A stretch of 56,111 nt of DNA from Rikenellaceae bacterium (GCA_017935625.1 JAGBHC010000001.1:1-56111), one strand, 5' to 3'; counted from the stretch's first letter, positions 36,101 to 45,230 are shown. Program-made: numbers and translations. The notes: a model not told the origin generated them from the sequence alone.

Positions 36101-37384
36101 TTACGCCGGAACGGAACCCGCCGTGCCGGAACCCGTTCCGGCATCAGAGACCGCCGTGCAACCGCAGGGCGAATCCCCGGCCGGCTTTTCCGCGTTCCGC
36201 TCCTCGATGCGGATGACCCGGCGGACGCCCAGGCACGCCAGCACGAAATAGACGCCCGCCAGTATCCACAGCGTAATCACCTGCGGGGCCACCTCGCGCA
36301 GCGTGGCGCCCGCCGTCTGGATGCGGACGAAACCCTCCACGCCGCTGCTCGACGGGAAAATCTTGCCGAAAGCGTAGAGTGCCGGCGGAATGGCCTCCCG
36401 GGGCACGGAGGCGCCGCTGAGCAGCAGCATCGGTATCGAGGTCCAGAGCAGGAGCAGAATGCTGTTCTCGCGGTAGCGGAACAGCGTGGAGACCGCGACG
36501 GCCAGCATGATGCAGGCCAGCGCATAGGGTATCATGAATCCCAGCACGGCCCCGAAGCTGCCGTTCATGGGGAAGTGGAACATCTTGTAGTGGACGACCA
36601 GAATGTAGAGCCCCGTCACGCAGTAGACCGAAAGGTAGCAGAGGCTCTTGCCCAGCACGATGGGGATGGTGGAGAGCCGCCTTTCGCCCGGAAGCGCCAG
36701 TTTGCGGTAGAGGCCGAACTCGCGCCAGGTGCCGCCTATCATGCCGATGCCGATGAGCATCGTCTGCTGGATGATAATGATGATGATGGAGGGCATGACG
36801 AAGGTTCCGTAGCCCAGGTAGGGATTGAACAGGTCGGTCGTCCTGAGCGAAACCGGGTCGGAGATGGTCTCGGCCTGGGGCAGCGACGCCCCGCCGGCCA
36901 GCAGGCGCGAGAATTCGACCTCGCTGCCCACCGTGTTCACGCCGCTCACCACATCGGAAAAGGTCTGCCTGTACATCAGGAAGTAACTCGCATCGACATA
37001 GACCCCCACCACGCTGCGCTCGCCCCGCATCAGGGTGCGCTCGTAGTCGTCGGGGATGTAGACGATGCCGTAAATCTTGCGGTCGAAGAACATCTCGCGG
37101 GCCTGCTCCATCGAGACGGGGGTGTAGGCCACCTCGATGTTGGGCGCGGCGTCGAATATGTTGATGAGCGCACGGCTGCTGTGCGTGCGGCTCAGGTCCA
37201 CCACGCCGATGGGGATGTTCCGCAACACCTGCGTGTCGTAGGCGACGGAGTAGACCGTGGCATAGATGAGCAGCGCCAGCACCAACACCAGCGCCACGCC
37301 CTCGTCGCGGAAGATGTGGCCGTATTCGGTGCGCATGATGCTCCGCAGCTCCCTGCATTTTGTCTTGAACCTTGTCAGTTTCAT
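36101..37384 (-). CDS. ABC-2 type transporter permease (second of a pair)
   Basis: A 427-residue membrane protein. One N-terminal helix near residues 30-50, a periplasmic domain of ~150 residues (IPIGVVDLSRTHSSRALINIFDAAPNI..., the YbhR/YhiH-like pattern), then five helices from about 200 to 390. The C-terminal ~30 residues are polar and low-complexity. Last gene of the TolC-HlyD-permease-permease unit; 20 bp after the previous gene. No ATP-binding subunit is encoded in the unit. Confidence 0.88.
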   Translation of the reverse strand: MKLTRFKTKCRELRSIMRTEYGHIFRDEGVALVLVLALLIYATVYSVAYDTQVLRNIPIGVVDLSRTHSSRALINIFDAAPNIEVAYTPVSMEQAREMFFDRKIYGIVYIPDDYERTLMRGERSVVGVYVDASYFLMYRQTFSDVVSGVNTVGSEVEFSRLLAGGASLPQAETISDPVSLRTTDLFNPYLGYGTFVMPSIIIIIIQQTMLIGIGMIGGTWREFGLYRKLALPGERRLSTIPIVLGKSLCYLSVYCVTGLYILVVHYKMFHFPMNGSFGAVLGFMIPYALACIMLAVAVSTLFRYRENSILLLLWTSIPMLLLSGASVPREAIPPALYAFGKIFPSSSGVEGFVRIQTAGATLREVAPQVITLWILAGVYFVLACLGVRRVIRIEERNAEKPAGDSPCGCTAVSDAGTGSGTAGSVPA

Positions 37385-37404
37385 CGTTCCGAAGCGTTAG
37401 AATT

Positions 37405-38583
37405 TTAAAGTTTGCCCCAGTAGCGGCTGTCGGTGGCCACCGTTTTCAGGCGCGGCAGGCAGAGCAGGGGCAGCAGCACGAAGAGAGCCAGTATCAGCAG
37501 CGGCAGCATCGAACGCACGGCCGGAGCGCCCCGCATGGCCTGGTCCACGAATATCTCGGTGTAGTAGGTGAACGGGAAGATGCGGCTCAGCCCCTGCGAA
37601 ACGTGATTCATGGCCATCATCGGGAAGGTGAGGCCCGAAAAGGTGAATGCCAGCACCGAGTAGCCGCCGCCCAGCGAGAGCGACAGGCGCAGGTTGCCCA
37701 GCACGCTTATCATCATCACCCCTATCGACTGGTAGGCCAGAATGAAGAGAATGCCCGCCACGGTGAGCAGCGCGAGACTGCCGTTGAGCGGTACGCCTAT
37801 CCACTTGTACATGATGGTGTTCATCAGCAGGAGCATGAGGACGAGCACCGTGGTGTAGGGGGCCAGTTTGCCGGTCATGGCGGCGAAGGCGTTGCCTCCG
37901 GCCGCGGCGAACCACTCCCCGGCGGTCGAACGCTTGAGCTCCATGCCGATGGCGAAGACGGAGGACATCACGGCGAATATCATGAGCATCATGGGCAGGA
38001 AGCTGGGCAGCAGATAGTAGCCGTAATTGACATAGGGGTTGAAGAGCACGTGCTTGTCGAAGCTCACCGGCATCATCTGCACGTAGGCCTGCTGCTCGCT
38101 CATGCCCTGCTTCATGAGTATCTGTATCTGTATGCCGGCCGAGAAGGTGGTCACCGCGGTCTGGATGTCCTTGCTGAGCATGCCGTTGGCCGAGATGTTC
38201 AATCCGCTGATGTAGGCCTCCACACCGGTCTGCACGTTGCTCAGGATATTCTTCTCGAAATCGCGCGGAATGGAAACCACGGCCGACACCCGGCCCTCGC
38301 GCACCATCCGCTCGCCCTCGTCCATGTCCTGCACCTCATAGGAGACCAGCGCCGCAGGCGTGGCGTCAATCATGCTCACCAGCTTGCGCGAAAGGGCGGA
38401 GTTGTCGCGGTCGAGCACGGCCACCGGAATGTTGCGGGGAACCCCCTGGCTGAAGAAGAGCGAGAAGAAGGCGAACGACAGCACGGGCAGTATCACCAGC
38501 AGCGTGGAGAGCATCGGATAGCGCCGGATGCGTTCCAGCTCGCGGCACAGGACGGCGTGTATGTATTCGGATTGGGAAGACAT
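37405..38583 (-). CDS. ABC-2 type transporter permease (first of a pair)
   Basis: A 392-residue protein with the same architecture as its downstream neighbour: helix near 25-45, periplasmic domain opening IPVAVLDRDNSALSRKLVSMIDATP, then a helical bundle from about 185 to 380. The two probably form a heterodimeric inner-membrane export channel of the YbhS/YbhR kind. Starts 16 bp after the membrane-fusion gene. Confidence 0.88.
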   Translation of the reverse strand: MSSQSEYIHAVLCRELERIRRYPMLSTLLVILPVLSFAFFSLFFSQGVPRNIPVAVLDRDNSALSRKLVSMIDATPAALVSYEVQDMDEGERMVREGRVSAVVSIPRDFEKNILSNVQTGVEAYISGLNISANGMLSKDIQTAVTTFSAGIQIQILMKQGMSEQQAYVQMMPVSFDKHVLFNPYVNYGYYLLPSFLPMMLMIFAVMSSVFAIGMELKRSTAGEWFAAAGGNAFAAMTGKLAPYTTVLVLMLLLMNTIMYKWIGVPLNGSLALLTVAGILFILAYQSIGVMMISVLGNLRLSLSLGGGYSVLAFTFSGLTFPMMAMNHVSQGLSRIFPFTYYTEIFVDQAMRGAPAVRSMLPLLILALFVLLPLLCLPRLKTVATDSRYWGKL

Positions 38584-38599
38584 GACTCTCTGGTGCGCG

Positions 38600-39586
38600 T
38601 TACTCTATCAGATTCCAGTCCACGATGACGCTCATGCCCGGACGCAGCCCCGACTGCGCGCGGACGGGACGGGCCTTGACGTTGAAGGTGCGCACGTCGA
38701 ATCCGCCCTGGGTGCGGGTCGCCGACCAGGTGGCGAAATCGGCCTGCACGGCGATGTAGTAGACCTCCAGCTCCACATCGTCGTCCAGCGCGGGGACGTA
38801 GGCCGTCATCCGGGTGCCCACCCTGATTTTCGGGAGCATCGTCTCCTTGAGGTTGAACGACACCCACAGGTCGTTCAGGTCCAGAATGGTTATCACCGGA
38901 TAACCGGCTCCCACCAGTTCGCCCTGCTGGGCGATGACCGTGGAAATCTCCCCCTCGACGGGCGAGTAGACGAAGGCGTCGGAGGCGTAAATCTCCACCT
39001 CGGAGACCACGCTCGCCGCCTGCTCCACCAGAGCGGCCGCAGCGGCCTTGTCCTCGGAGCGGGTGCCCGATTTGGCCATGCGGTACTCCGATTCGGCCGC
39101 CGAGGCCGTGGCCTTCATGGCCTCGAGGTTGGCCAGCGCCTCGTCGTACTTCTGGGCGGGAACCACGCCCTGTTCGTAGAGGTTGCGGATGCGGTCGTAG
39201 GTGGTCTGGGCCAGCGAGAGCCCCGCCTGCGCCTTCTGCCACATGTGCAGTGCCGCATTCACCTGTTCGACGCGGGCTCCGGCCAGCGCCTTCTTGTCCT
39301 GCGCCGCCGCTGCGCTCTGCGCCGCACGCGCCTGCCGCAGTTTGGCGTCGATTTCGGGCGTGGAGAGTATGTAGAGCAACTGCCCCAGGGTCACGCGCTC
39401 CCCCTCGCCGACTTTCATCTCCTCGATGCGGCCCGCGATTTTGGACGAAGCCTTGTAACCGGTGGCATCCACCGTTCCCTGTACGAGCAGCGCCTCCTTG
39501 CGCAGAAGCAGCCAGCTGGAGAGCGCCACGACGGCCGCCACGACGATGACCGCGGCGATGATGCCGATGATGTTGTTCCTTTTCAT
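38600..39586 (-). CDS. HlyD/EmrA-type periplasmic membrane-fusion protein
   Basis: A 328-residue adaptor with a single N-terminal helix (IIGIIAAVIVVAAVVALSSW). A split biotinyl-lipoyl domain (VQGTVDATGYKASSKIAGRIEEMKVGEGERVTLGQLLY, and later VYSPVEGEISTVIAQQGELV) flanks an alpha-hairpin rich in Ala, Lys and Glu, followed by the beta-barrel domain. It links the inner-membrane permeases to the TolC-type channel. 19 bp after the TolC gene. Confidence 0.93.
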   Translation of the reverse strand: MKRNNIIGIIAAVIVVAAVVALSSWLLLRKEALLVQGTVDATGYKASSKIAGRIEEMKVGEGERVTLGQLLYILSTPEIDAKLRQARAAQSAAAAQDKKALAGARVEQVNAALHMWQKAQAGLSLAQTTYDRIRNLYEQGVVPAQKYDEALANLEAMKATASAAESEYRMAKSGTRSEDKAAAAALVEQAASVVSEVEIYASDAFVYSPVEGEISTVIAQQGELVGAGYPVITILDLNDLWVSFNLKETMLPKIRVGTRMTAYVPALDDDVELEVYYIAVQADFATWSATRTQGGFDVRTFNVKARPVRAQSGLRPGMSVIVDWNLIE

Positions 39587-39605
39587 AGTTTTTACGGATA
39601 TGCTT

Positions 39606-41072
39606 TTACTGTTTGTTTTCGCTCGGCGAATTGTCGAAGGTTATCTGCCGCGCATCGGCCCGGCGGACGTACTCGATGAAACGGTCGCTCACTCCGGCCG
39701 CCTCCAGCAGCCGGGCCAGCATCAGGTCGTAGTTGAAGGCCGCCTGAAGCCGCTCGGTGCGGATGCGGGCCAACTCGAGCTGCGCGTCGATGACATCGGC
39801 CGAGGAGGCCATGCCCTCGTGGAAGGCGGCATTCTTGATGCGCAGATACTCCGAGGCGAACTCCATGCTGGCGTCGATGGAGGGTATCTGGTCGTGGTAG
39901 TTGAGCATCTGGTTGTAGATTTTCTCCACCAGCACCGAGATGTCGCTGTTGGCCTTGTTCTCCAGCGCCTCGACCTGCTGCACGGTGCGCTTGGCCGCCG
40001 CATATCTGTGTTCGCGCTGGGTGCCGTCGAACAGATTGATTTTCATCCCGGCGCCTATGGCCCACGAAGGGAGCATGCGGGTCACCTGGTAGCGGTAGAA
40101 CATGCCTCCGCCCATGAGCGCCAGCTCGGGCAGATAGGCGGCCCGCTGCACCTTGACCCCCTCTTCGGCCAGCTGGCGTTTGAGGGCGACCTGCTCCAGC
40201 AGCGGACTGTTGGCCGAAGCCACCGAGCGGTAGTAGTCCACCCCCTCGATTCGCTCCAGCACGAACATGGGGCTCACCGGCAGAAAATCGACCGGACTGT
40301 TGAGCGTGTTGCCCAGCGCGGCGGTCAGGGTGCGCACCTGCAGCCGGGCGTCGAGCAGCTCCCGCTCCGCCTCGGCCATCTTCACCTCCGCGTAGAGTTT
40401 CTCGCTGCGGGCGATGATGCCGGCCTTCTCCAGCGCGACGGCGTCCTGCAGATGCACCCGCACGCCCTCCACCACCTGCTTGCGGACCTCCACCACCTGC
40501 ATGGCCAGCGCCAGACCGTAGTAGCGTTCCACCAGCTCCGAGACCAGGGCATTGCGGTTCTGGTCGCCCTGCTTCTCGGCGCTCTGCTCGTTGATGCGGG
40601 CGGCCCGGTTGGCCGCATTTATCCTGCCGCCGGCATAGACGGGCAGGGTGAGCGACCCGCCGACGAATCCCACCCGTTTCTTTTGCAGCGTCATGCCCCA
40701 GTCGGCTCCCATGAGCGAAGAGGCGAGCTCGGTTATCGACGGGGGCACGACGATGCCCGCCTGCCCCAGTTCGCCGAACAGGCCGTTCAGCAGATTGTTC
40801 GCCGGCCCCTTCAGGCCGTTGATGTCAATCTTCATGTCACGATTGGTCATGACATAGCTGCCCAGCACATCGACCTGGGGCAGCCGCAGACCGAAAGCGG
40901 CTTTCCGCTCCGACTCCGCCGCCAGCCGCTGGTAGCGGTCGGCCTCCATCTGCGGGTTGCGGTCGAGGGCGAGGGTCATCGCCTCGTCGATAGAGAGCAT
41001 TCTCGGCTGCTGCTGGGCGACCGTCGCTCCGGCGCCCCACAGCAGAGAGAGCGTAACCAATAACTTTTTCAT
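39606..41072 (-). CDS. TolC-family outer-membrane efflux protein
   Basis: A 488-residue protein with a Sec signal peptide (cleavage after AQQ or nearby). Two OEP repeats are visible: LSIDEAMTLALDRNPQMEADRYQRLAAESERKAAFGLRLPQVDV near the N-terminus and TQREHRYAAAKRTVQQVEALENKANSDISVLVEKIYNQM in the second half, with long heptad helices and short beta segments. It forms the outer-membrane exit duct. First intact gene of the export unit, 18 bp downstream of a truncated TetR gene. Confidence 0.93.
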   Translation of the reverse strand: MKKLLVTLSLLWGAGATVAQQQPRMLSIDEAMTLALDRNPQMEADRYQRLAAESERKAAFGLRLPQVDVLGSYVMTNRDMKIDINGLKGPANNLLNGLFGELGQAGIVVPPSITELASSLMGADWGMTLQKKRVGFVGGSLTLPVYAGGRINAANRAARINEQSAEKQGDQNRNALVSELVERYYGLALAMQVVEVRKQVVEGVRVHLQDAVALEKAGIIARSEKLYAEVKMAEAERELLDARLQVRTLTAALGNTLNSPVDFLPVSPMFVLERIEGVDYYRSVASANSPLLEQVALKRQLAEEGVKVQRAAYLPELALMGGGMFYRYQVTRMLPSWAIGAGMKINLFDGTQREHRYAAAKRTVQQVEALENKANSDISVLVEKIYNQMLNYHDQIPSIDASMEFASEYLRIKNAAFHEGMASSADVIDAQLELARIRTERLQAAFNYDLMLARLLEAAGVSDRFIEYVRRADARQITFDNSPSENKQ

Positions 41073-41090
41073 ATCGCAGTCCTACATTTT

Positions 41091-41393
41091 CTATATTCTC
41101 AACGCATTCGCAGCCATCGGCACGGTCGCTTCGTCGCCGCACCGCCCCGCAGCGGACCGTCCGCCGCAGCGGATGCCCAGATACTGCACGGGGATGCCGA
41201 CGAGCGACATGCAGATATCCTCCCCGGCCAGCGTCTCCTTGCCCGGGTAGTGCCGATACAAATATCCTACCGACACCCCCGTCTGCCCGACGACGGCCGC
41301 TGCCGAACAGCCGTTTATGCCCTCACGGCTTATTATTGAGACGGCCGATTGCCTTATGCGTCCGGTTTCGGGCGCATAAGGGTTCCCCGACAC
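41091..41393 (-). pseudogene. Truncated TetR/AcrR-type regulator gene upstream of the efflux unit
   Basis: From a GTG at 41393 the frame encodes about 100 residues. The first part is a recognisable TetR DNA-binding domain (IRQSAVSIISREGINGCSAAAVVGQTGVSVGYLYRHYPGKETLAGE, about 41363-41226). After it only ~45 residues remain, with no TetR ligand-binding helices (usually ~130 residues). The stop is 18 bp before tolC, the place a TetR gene often occupies in such units. No alternative frame restoring the C-terminal domain was found in the remaining 150 bp, so an internal deletion is more likely than one frameshift. It could still be expressed as a DNA-binding fragment. Confidence 0.6.
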
Positions 41394-41517
41394 GGCTCCT
41401 CCCGTTCCGTTTTCCGGGCCGCCCCGTCGGACGAGGCCGCAGGCCCGGCAAACGACTCCGGCTGTTCCGCTTACCGACGGGCGATTTTCCGCAGAGCCGG
41501 ACAAACGGGCCCGAAAG

Positions 41518-41548
41518 TTGTAAAAACGGGATGTTTTTCATAGCTTTG
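41518..41548 (+). promoter_or_regulatory. Bacteroidota-type promoter of the ABC importer operon
   Basis: -33 TTG (41518-41520), 20-bp spacer, -7 TAGCTTTG (41541-41548), 26 bp before the start codon. No Fur-box-like dyad was recognised. Confidence 0.8.
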
Positions 41549-41574
41549 CGATTCGAGACATTCAAAACAGCACG

Positions 41575-42741
41575 ATGAGACACTTTTCACTTCCGATTCG
41601 CACGGCGCTCGCACTCCGGCTGCTCTGCTGCGCCGCACTCCTGCTGGAGGCCTGCTCGTCCGCTCCCGGCAACGGCTACCGGCCCCGGCACGAATCGTAC
41701 CGGCCCCTCCATGCGACGGGATTCGCCCTGTTCGCCGAAGCCGACAGCAGCTCGGTGCTGCAGATTCGCACCCCCTGGGGCGGAAGCGACAGCTGCACCT
41801 ACTACTTCCTGTCGCGCGGCGGAGAGCTGCCGCCCGAAGGATTCCAAGGCACGCTCCTGCCCCGCAGCCCGGAGCGCATCGTCTGCATGTCCTCCACCTA
41901 TGTCGCCATGCTCGACGCCGTGGGCCAGAGCCACCGCATCGTCGGCGTCTCGGGAGCCGACTACCTCTCCAATCCCGAGGTGCACCGCCGCTACCTCGAC
42001 GGCCGGGTGCACGAAGTGGGTTACGACGCCAACCTCAACTTCGAGCTGCTGGCCGCCATGAAGACCGACCTGGTGCTGCTCTACGGCATCGGCGGCGAGA
42101 ACACCGCCGTGACCGGCAAACTCCGGGAGATGGGCATACCCTATATCTATATGGGCGAATACCTCGAACAATCCCCCCTCGCCAAGGCCGAGTGGATGGT
42201 CGTCATCGGGGAGCTCACCGGCCGAAGGAAGATGGCCGAGGAGGCGTTCCGCACCGCAGCCGCCCGTTACGACTCGCTGTGCAGCCTCGCCGCCCGGGCC
42301 GAGAAACGGCCCGCGGTGATGCTCAACGCCCCCTACAAGGACACCTGGCACTTCCCCACCCCCTCCAGCTACATGGCCCGGTTCATCACCGATGCGGGCG
42401 GCGACTATGTCTGGACAGGCGGAGGCTCCTCCACCGAGAGCACTCCGGTGAGCCTCGAACAGGCCTATCTGCTGGCCCAACGCTCGCAGGTGTGGCTCAA
42501 CCCGGGACAATACGCCTCGCTGGAGGCGCTGCTGGCCGACAACCCGCGTTTCGCGCAGACGCCGCCCGCAGTCACCCGCCGCGTCTACAACAACAACCGC
42601 CGCACGACCCCCGCCGGAGGCAGCGACTTCTGGGAGAGCGGCGTGGTCCTGCCGCACGTGGTGCTCAAGGACCTCATCTTCATCCTGCACCCCGAACTCA
42701 TCGAAGCGGGATACGAACCCTACTTCTACACCCGACTCTGA
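41575..42741 (+). CDS. ABC importer substrate-binding lipoprotein (siderophore/cobalamin type)
   Basis: A 388-residue protein with a lipoprotein signal (lipobox LLEAC, Cys27). After an N-terminal segment of ~70 residues found in Bacteroidota members comes the BtuF/FepB-like fold: PERIVCMSSTYVAMLDAVGQSHRIVGVSG, then LNFELLAAMKTDLVLLYG, and ESTPVSLEQAYLLAQRSQVWLNPG. It captures a chelated metal or corrinoid in the periplasm. The permease gene starts 10 bp downstream. Substrate cannot be settled from sequence. Confidence 0.92.
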   Translation: MRHFSLPIRTALALRLLCCAALLLEACSSAPGNGYRPRHESYRPLHATGFALFAEADSSSVLQIRTPWGGSDSCTYYFLSRGGELPPEGFQGTLLPRSPERIVCMSSTYVAMLDAVGQSHRIVGVSGADYLSNPEVHRRYLDGRVHEVGYDANLNFELLAAMKTDLVLLYGIGGENTAVTGKLREMGIPYIYMGEYLEQSPLAKAEWMVVIGELTGRRKMAEEAFRTAAARYDSLCSLAARAEKRPAVMLNAPYKDTWHFPTPSSYMARFITDAGGDYVWTGGGSSTESTPVSLEQAYLLAQRSQVWLNPGQYASLEALLADNPRFAQTPPAVTRRVYNNNRRTTPAGGSDFWESGVVLPHVVLKDLIFILHPELIEAGYEPYFYTRL

Positions 42742-42751
42742 CCCCGGTGCC

Positions 42752-43768
42752 ATGAAACGTACGCCCCTCCTATTCCTGCTGCTCGCGCTCTCGGTGGTCC
42801 TGCTCTTTCTGGCCGACATCGCCGTGGGGTCGGTCCCCATCTCGCTGCGCGAGGTCGCGGCAGCCCTGCTGGGCAGAACGTGCGACCCGGCCACCTCCTA
42901 CATCGTCTTGGGGTTCCGGCTGCCCAAAGCGCTGGTGGCCCTATTCGTCGGGGCTTCGCTCTCCGCAGCCGGCCTGCAGATGCAGACCCTCTTCCGCAAC
43001 CCGATGGCCGGTCCCTTCGTGCTGGGCATCAGCTCCGGGGCGAGCCTCGGCGTGGCCCTCTTCCTGCTGGGAATGCCGCTGCTGGGGATAACGACCCAGG
43101 GCACCGTGTGGGCGGCGATGGGAATCACCGGCGCGGCCTGGATAGGGTCGTCCGCCGTGCTGGCCCTCATAATGGCCGTCGGCAGACGCATCAAGGATAT
43201 CATGGTGCTGCTCATCCTGGGAATCATGTTCGGCAGCGTGGCCACGGCCCTGGTCGAAATCCTCCAGTACCTCAGCCCCGAAGGCGCACTGAAGAGTTAC
43301 GTGGTGTGGACGATGGGCTCCCTGGGCGGAGTGACCGCCTCGCAGCTCGCCGTGCTGCTGCCGGCGCTGTCGGCGGGACTGTTCATCTCCGTGGCCTGCA
43401 TCAAGCCGCTGAACGTCCTGCTGCTCGGCGACAGCTACGCCCGCACCATGGGCATCGACATGCGGCGCACGCAAACCGTGCTCTTCCTGAGCACCGTGCT
43501 GCTCGCCGGCACGGCCACCGCCTACTGCGGCCCCATCGGCTTCATCGGACTGGCCATGCCGCACGTGGCCCGCATCCTCTTCGCCGACGCCGACCACCGC
43601 ATCCTCATGCCGGGCTCGATGCTCACCGGCGCCGCCGTGCTGCTGGCCTGCGACATCGTCTCCCAGCTTCCCGGCCGCGACATGACCCTGCCCATCAACA
43701 CCGTCACCGCACTGGTGGGCATTCCCATCGTGGTGGCCGTGGTAATCCGCAACCGCAAAATATTCTGA
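42752..43768 (+). CDS. FecCD/BtuC-family ABC permease
   Basis: A 338-residue inner-membrane permease of about ten helices. Typical family segments: FRLPKALVALFVGASLSAAGLQMQTLFRNPMAGPFVLGISSGASLGVAL near residues 55-105 and YCGPIGFIGLAMPHVARILFADADHRILMPGSMLTGAAVLLACDIVSQ near 255-305. It pairs with the ATPase that starts 3 bp after its stop codon. Confidence 0.95.
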   Translation: MKRTPLLFLLLALSVVLLFLADIAVGSVPISLREVAAALLGRTCDPATSYIVLGFRLPKALVALFVGASLSAAGLQMQTLFRNPMAGPFVLGISSGASLGVALFLLGMPLLGITTQGTVWAAMGITGAAWIGSSAVLALIMAVGRRIKDIMVLLILGIMFGSVATALVEILQYLSPEGALKSYVVWTMGSLGGVTASQLAVLLPALSAGLFISVACIKPLNVLLLGDSYARTMGIDMRRTQTVLFLSTVLLAGTATAYCGPIGFIGLAMPHVARILFADADHRILMPGSMLTGAAVLLACDIVSQLPGRDMTLPINTVTALVGIPIVVAVVIRNRKIF

Positions 43769-43771
43769 CCC

Positions 43772-44542
43772 ATGACCGAACCGCAACAGACCGTAAGCAT
43801 CCGGGGGCTGAAGCTGGGCTACCGCCACCGCACCCTGATAGAGCATGCCGACCTGACGCTGCACCGGGGAGAGTTCGCCTCGCTCATCGGCCGCAACGGA
43901 ACCGGCAAGAGCACCCTGCTGCGCACCCTGGCCGGGCTCACCCGGCCGCTGGCCGGCTCGGTCTGCGTGCAGGGCGTGCCGCTCGAACGCATGTCGCCCC
44001 GCACGGCTGCCGCCACCATCGCCTTCGTCTCCACGGAGCGCATCCGCACCGCCAACCTGCGTGCCGCCGACGTCGTGGCGCTCGGCCGCACCCCCTACAC
44101 CGGCTGGACGGGCTCGCTCTCCGCCGCCGACCGGCGCATCGTGGAGGAGTCGCTGGCACTGGTGGGAATGGAGAGCTTCGCCCGCAAGACCATGGACAGC
44201 CTCAGCGACGGCGAACGCCAGCGGGTGATGATTGCCCGCGCACTGGCCCAGCAGACGCCCGTCGTCCTGCTCGACGAACCGACCGCCTTTCTCGACGTTC
44301 CCAACAAATACGAAATCTCGCTGCTGCTCCGCTCGCTGGCCCACACGCAGCAGCGCTGCATCGTCAGCTCCACGCACGACCTGAACGTGGCCGTCGAGAT
44401 GAGCGACACCCTCGTGCTGCTCGATTCGGGAGGCATCGAGAGCGGCCCCGCCCGCGAAATGGTGGCCCGCGGAGCCGTCCAGCGGCTCTTCCGCGGCACG
44501 GGCCTCACCTTCGACCCCGACACCTGCCGGGTCTTCCGCTGA
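43772..44542 (+). CDS. ABC transporter ATP-binding protein (FepC/BtuD type)
   Basis: A 256-residue ATPase. Walker A GRNGTGKST near residues 37-45, ABC signature LSDGERQ near 146-152, Walker B VVLLDEPTAFLD near 166-177, and the switch His in SSTHDLN. It energises the FecCD permease. Last gene of the three-gene importer; about 160 bp later the tRNA-Glu promoter begins. Confidence 0.95.
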   Translation: MTEPQQTVSIRGLKLGYRHRTLIEHADLTLHRGEFASLIGRNGTGKSTLLRTLAGLTRPLAGSVCVQGVPLERMSPRTAAATIAFVSTERIRTANLRAADVVALGRTPYTGWTGSLSAADRRIVEESLALVGMESFARKTMDSLSDGERQRVMIARALAQQTPVVLLDEPTAFLDVPNKYEISLLLRSLAHTQQRCIVSSTHDLNVAVEMSDTLVLLDSGGIESGPAREMVARGAVQRLFRGTGLTFDPDTCRVFR

Positions 44543-44676
44543 CCGCCGCGCAGCCTCGTCGGACGGTCCGCACTCCGCCCCGTAATCCTCCCCGCAACCC
44601 GGTCCGCAACCCCTCCCGTCCGACGGGGCCCCGGAAGCCCAAAAATTCCATTCCCGGTAATTTTTTCCGCAAAATA

Positions 44677-44707
44677 TTTGCACATAACTCTTTTTTCACT
44701 ACCTTTG
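44677..44707 (+). promoter_or_regulatory. Promoter of the tRNA-Glu - rpsT unit
   Basis: -33 TTTG (44677-44680), 19-bp spacer, -7 TACCTTTG (44700-44707). Exact match to the Bacteroidota consensus, 34 bp before the tRNA. Confidence 0.88.
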
Positions 44708-44740
44708 CACCGCTAAATAAGTCCCCGTGACAGGGAACAA

Positions 44741-44812
44741 GGCCCATTCGTCTATCGGTTAGGACGCAAGATTTTCATTCTTGAAAGAGCAGTTCGATTC
44801 TGCTATGGGCTA
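44741..44812 (+). tRNA. tRNA-Glu (anticodon TTC)
   Basis: Acceptor arm GGCCCAT/ATGGGCT (G1-U72 wobble), anticodon stem CAAGA/TCTTG with loop TTTTCAT, so anticodon TTC, and T-loop TTCGATT. Discriminator A; CCA is not encoded. Confidence 0.95.
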
Positions 44813-44840
44813 CGATAAGAATTAAAAGAGAATAAAAGAT

Positions 44841-45095
44841 ATGGCAAATCATCAGTCATCCAAAAAGAGAATCCGTCAGACCGAGGTCAAGAGACTGCGC
44901 AACCGTTACGCTCACAAAACCGCCCGTAACGCCGTGAAGGCTCTTCGCAACACCGCTGACAAGGCAGCCGCAGAGGCTCTGCTTCCCAAAGTTACCGCTA
45001 TGCTGGACAAACTCGCTAAGAAGAACATCATCCACAAGAACAAAGCCGGTAACCTCAAGAGCAGCCTGCAGCTCAAGGTGAACGCACTCCAGTAG
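44841..45095 (+). CDS. rpsT: 30S ribosomal protein S20
   Basis: An 84-residue basic protein binding 16S rRNA in the body of the small subunit. Characteristic start [22 protein letters not shown] and the three-helix, Lys/Ala-rich body ending [18 protein letters not shown]. It begins 28 bp after tRNA-Glu and has no separate promoter visible, so the tRNA should be processed from the rpsT precursor transcript. Codon use is biased as for a highly expressed gene. Confidence 0.97.
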   Translation: MANHQSSKKRIRQTEVKRLRNRYAHKTARNAVKALRNTADKAAAEALLPKVTAMLDKLAKKNIIHKNKAGNLKSSLQLKVNALQ

Positions 45096-45155
45096 TCCGT
45101 TTTCCGAGGCGGGGGGGGGAAGCGATTTCTCCCGCAGATTCTCGAAGAATCGAAT

Positions 45156-45230
45156 GGTGGATGTAGCTCAGCTGGTTAGAGTGACGGATTGTGGTTCCGA
45201 AGGTCGTGGGTTCGAATCCCATCTTCCACC
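45156..45230 (+). tRNA. tRNA-His (anticodon GTG)
   Basis: Begins with the extra G(-1) typical of tRNA-His, which pairs with C73. Anticodon loop TTGTGGT gives GTG; T-loop TTCGAAT. CCA follows directly at 45231-45233, so it appears encoded, unlike in tRNA-Glu. Two imperfect pairs are seen (T6-T67 in the acceptor, A-A at the top of the anticodon stem). A small hairpin (45137-45151) lies just upstream. Confidence 0.9.

Noticed and set aside
45111..45119. Run of nine G residues between rpsT and tRNA-His as a slipped-strand phase switch
   Set aside because: It lies outside any coding frame and away from a promoter spacer, so length change would have no evident effect.
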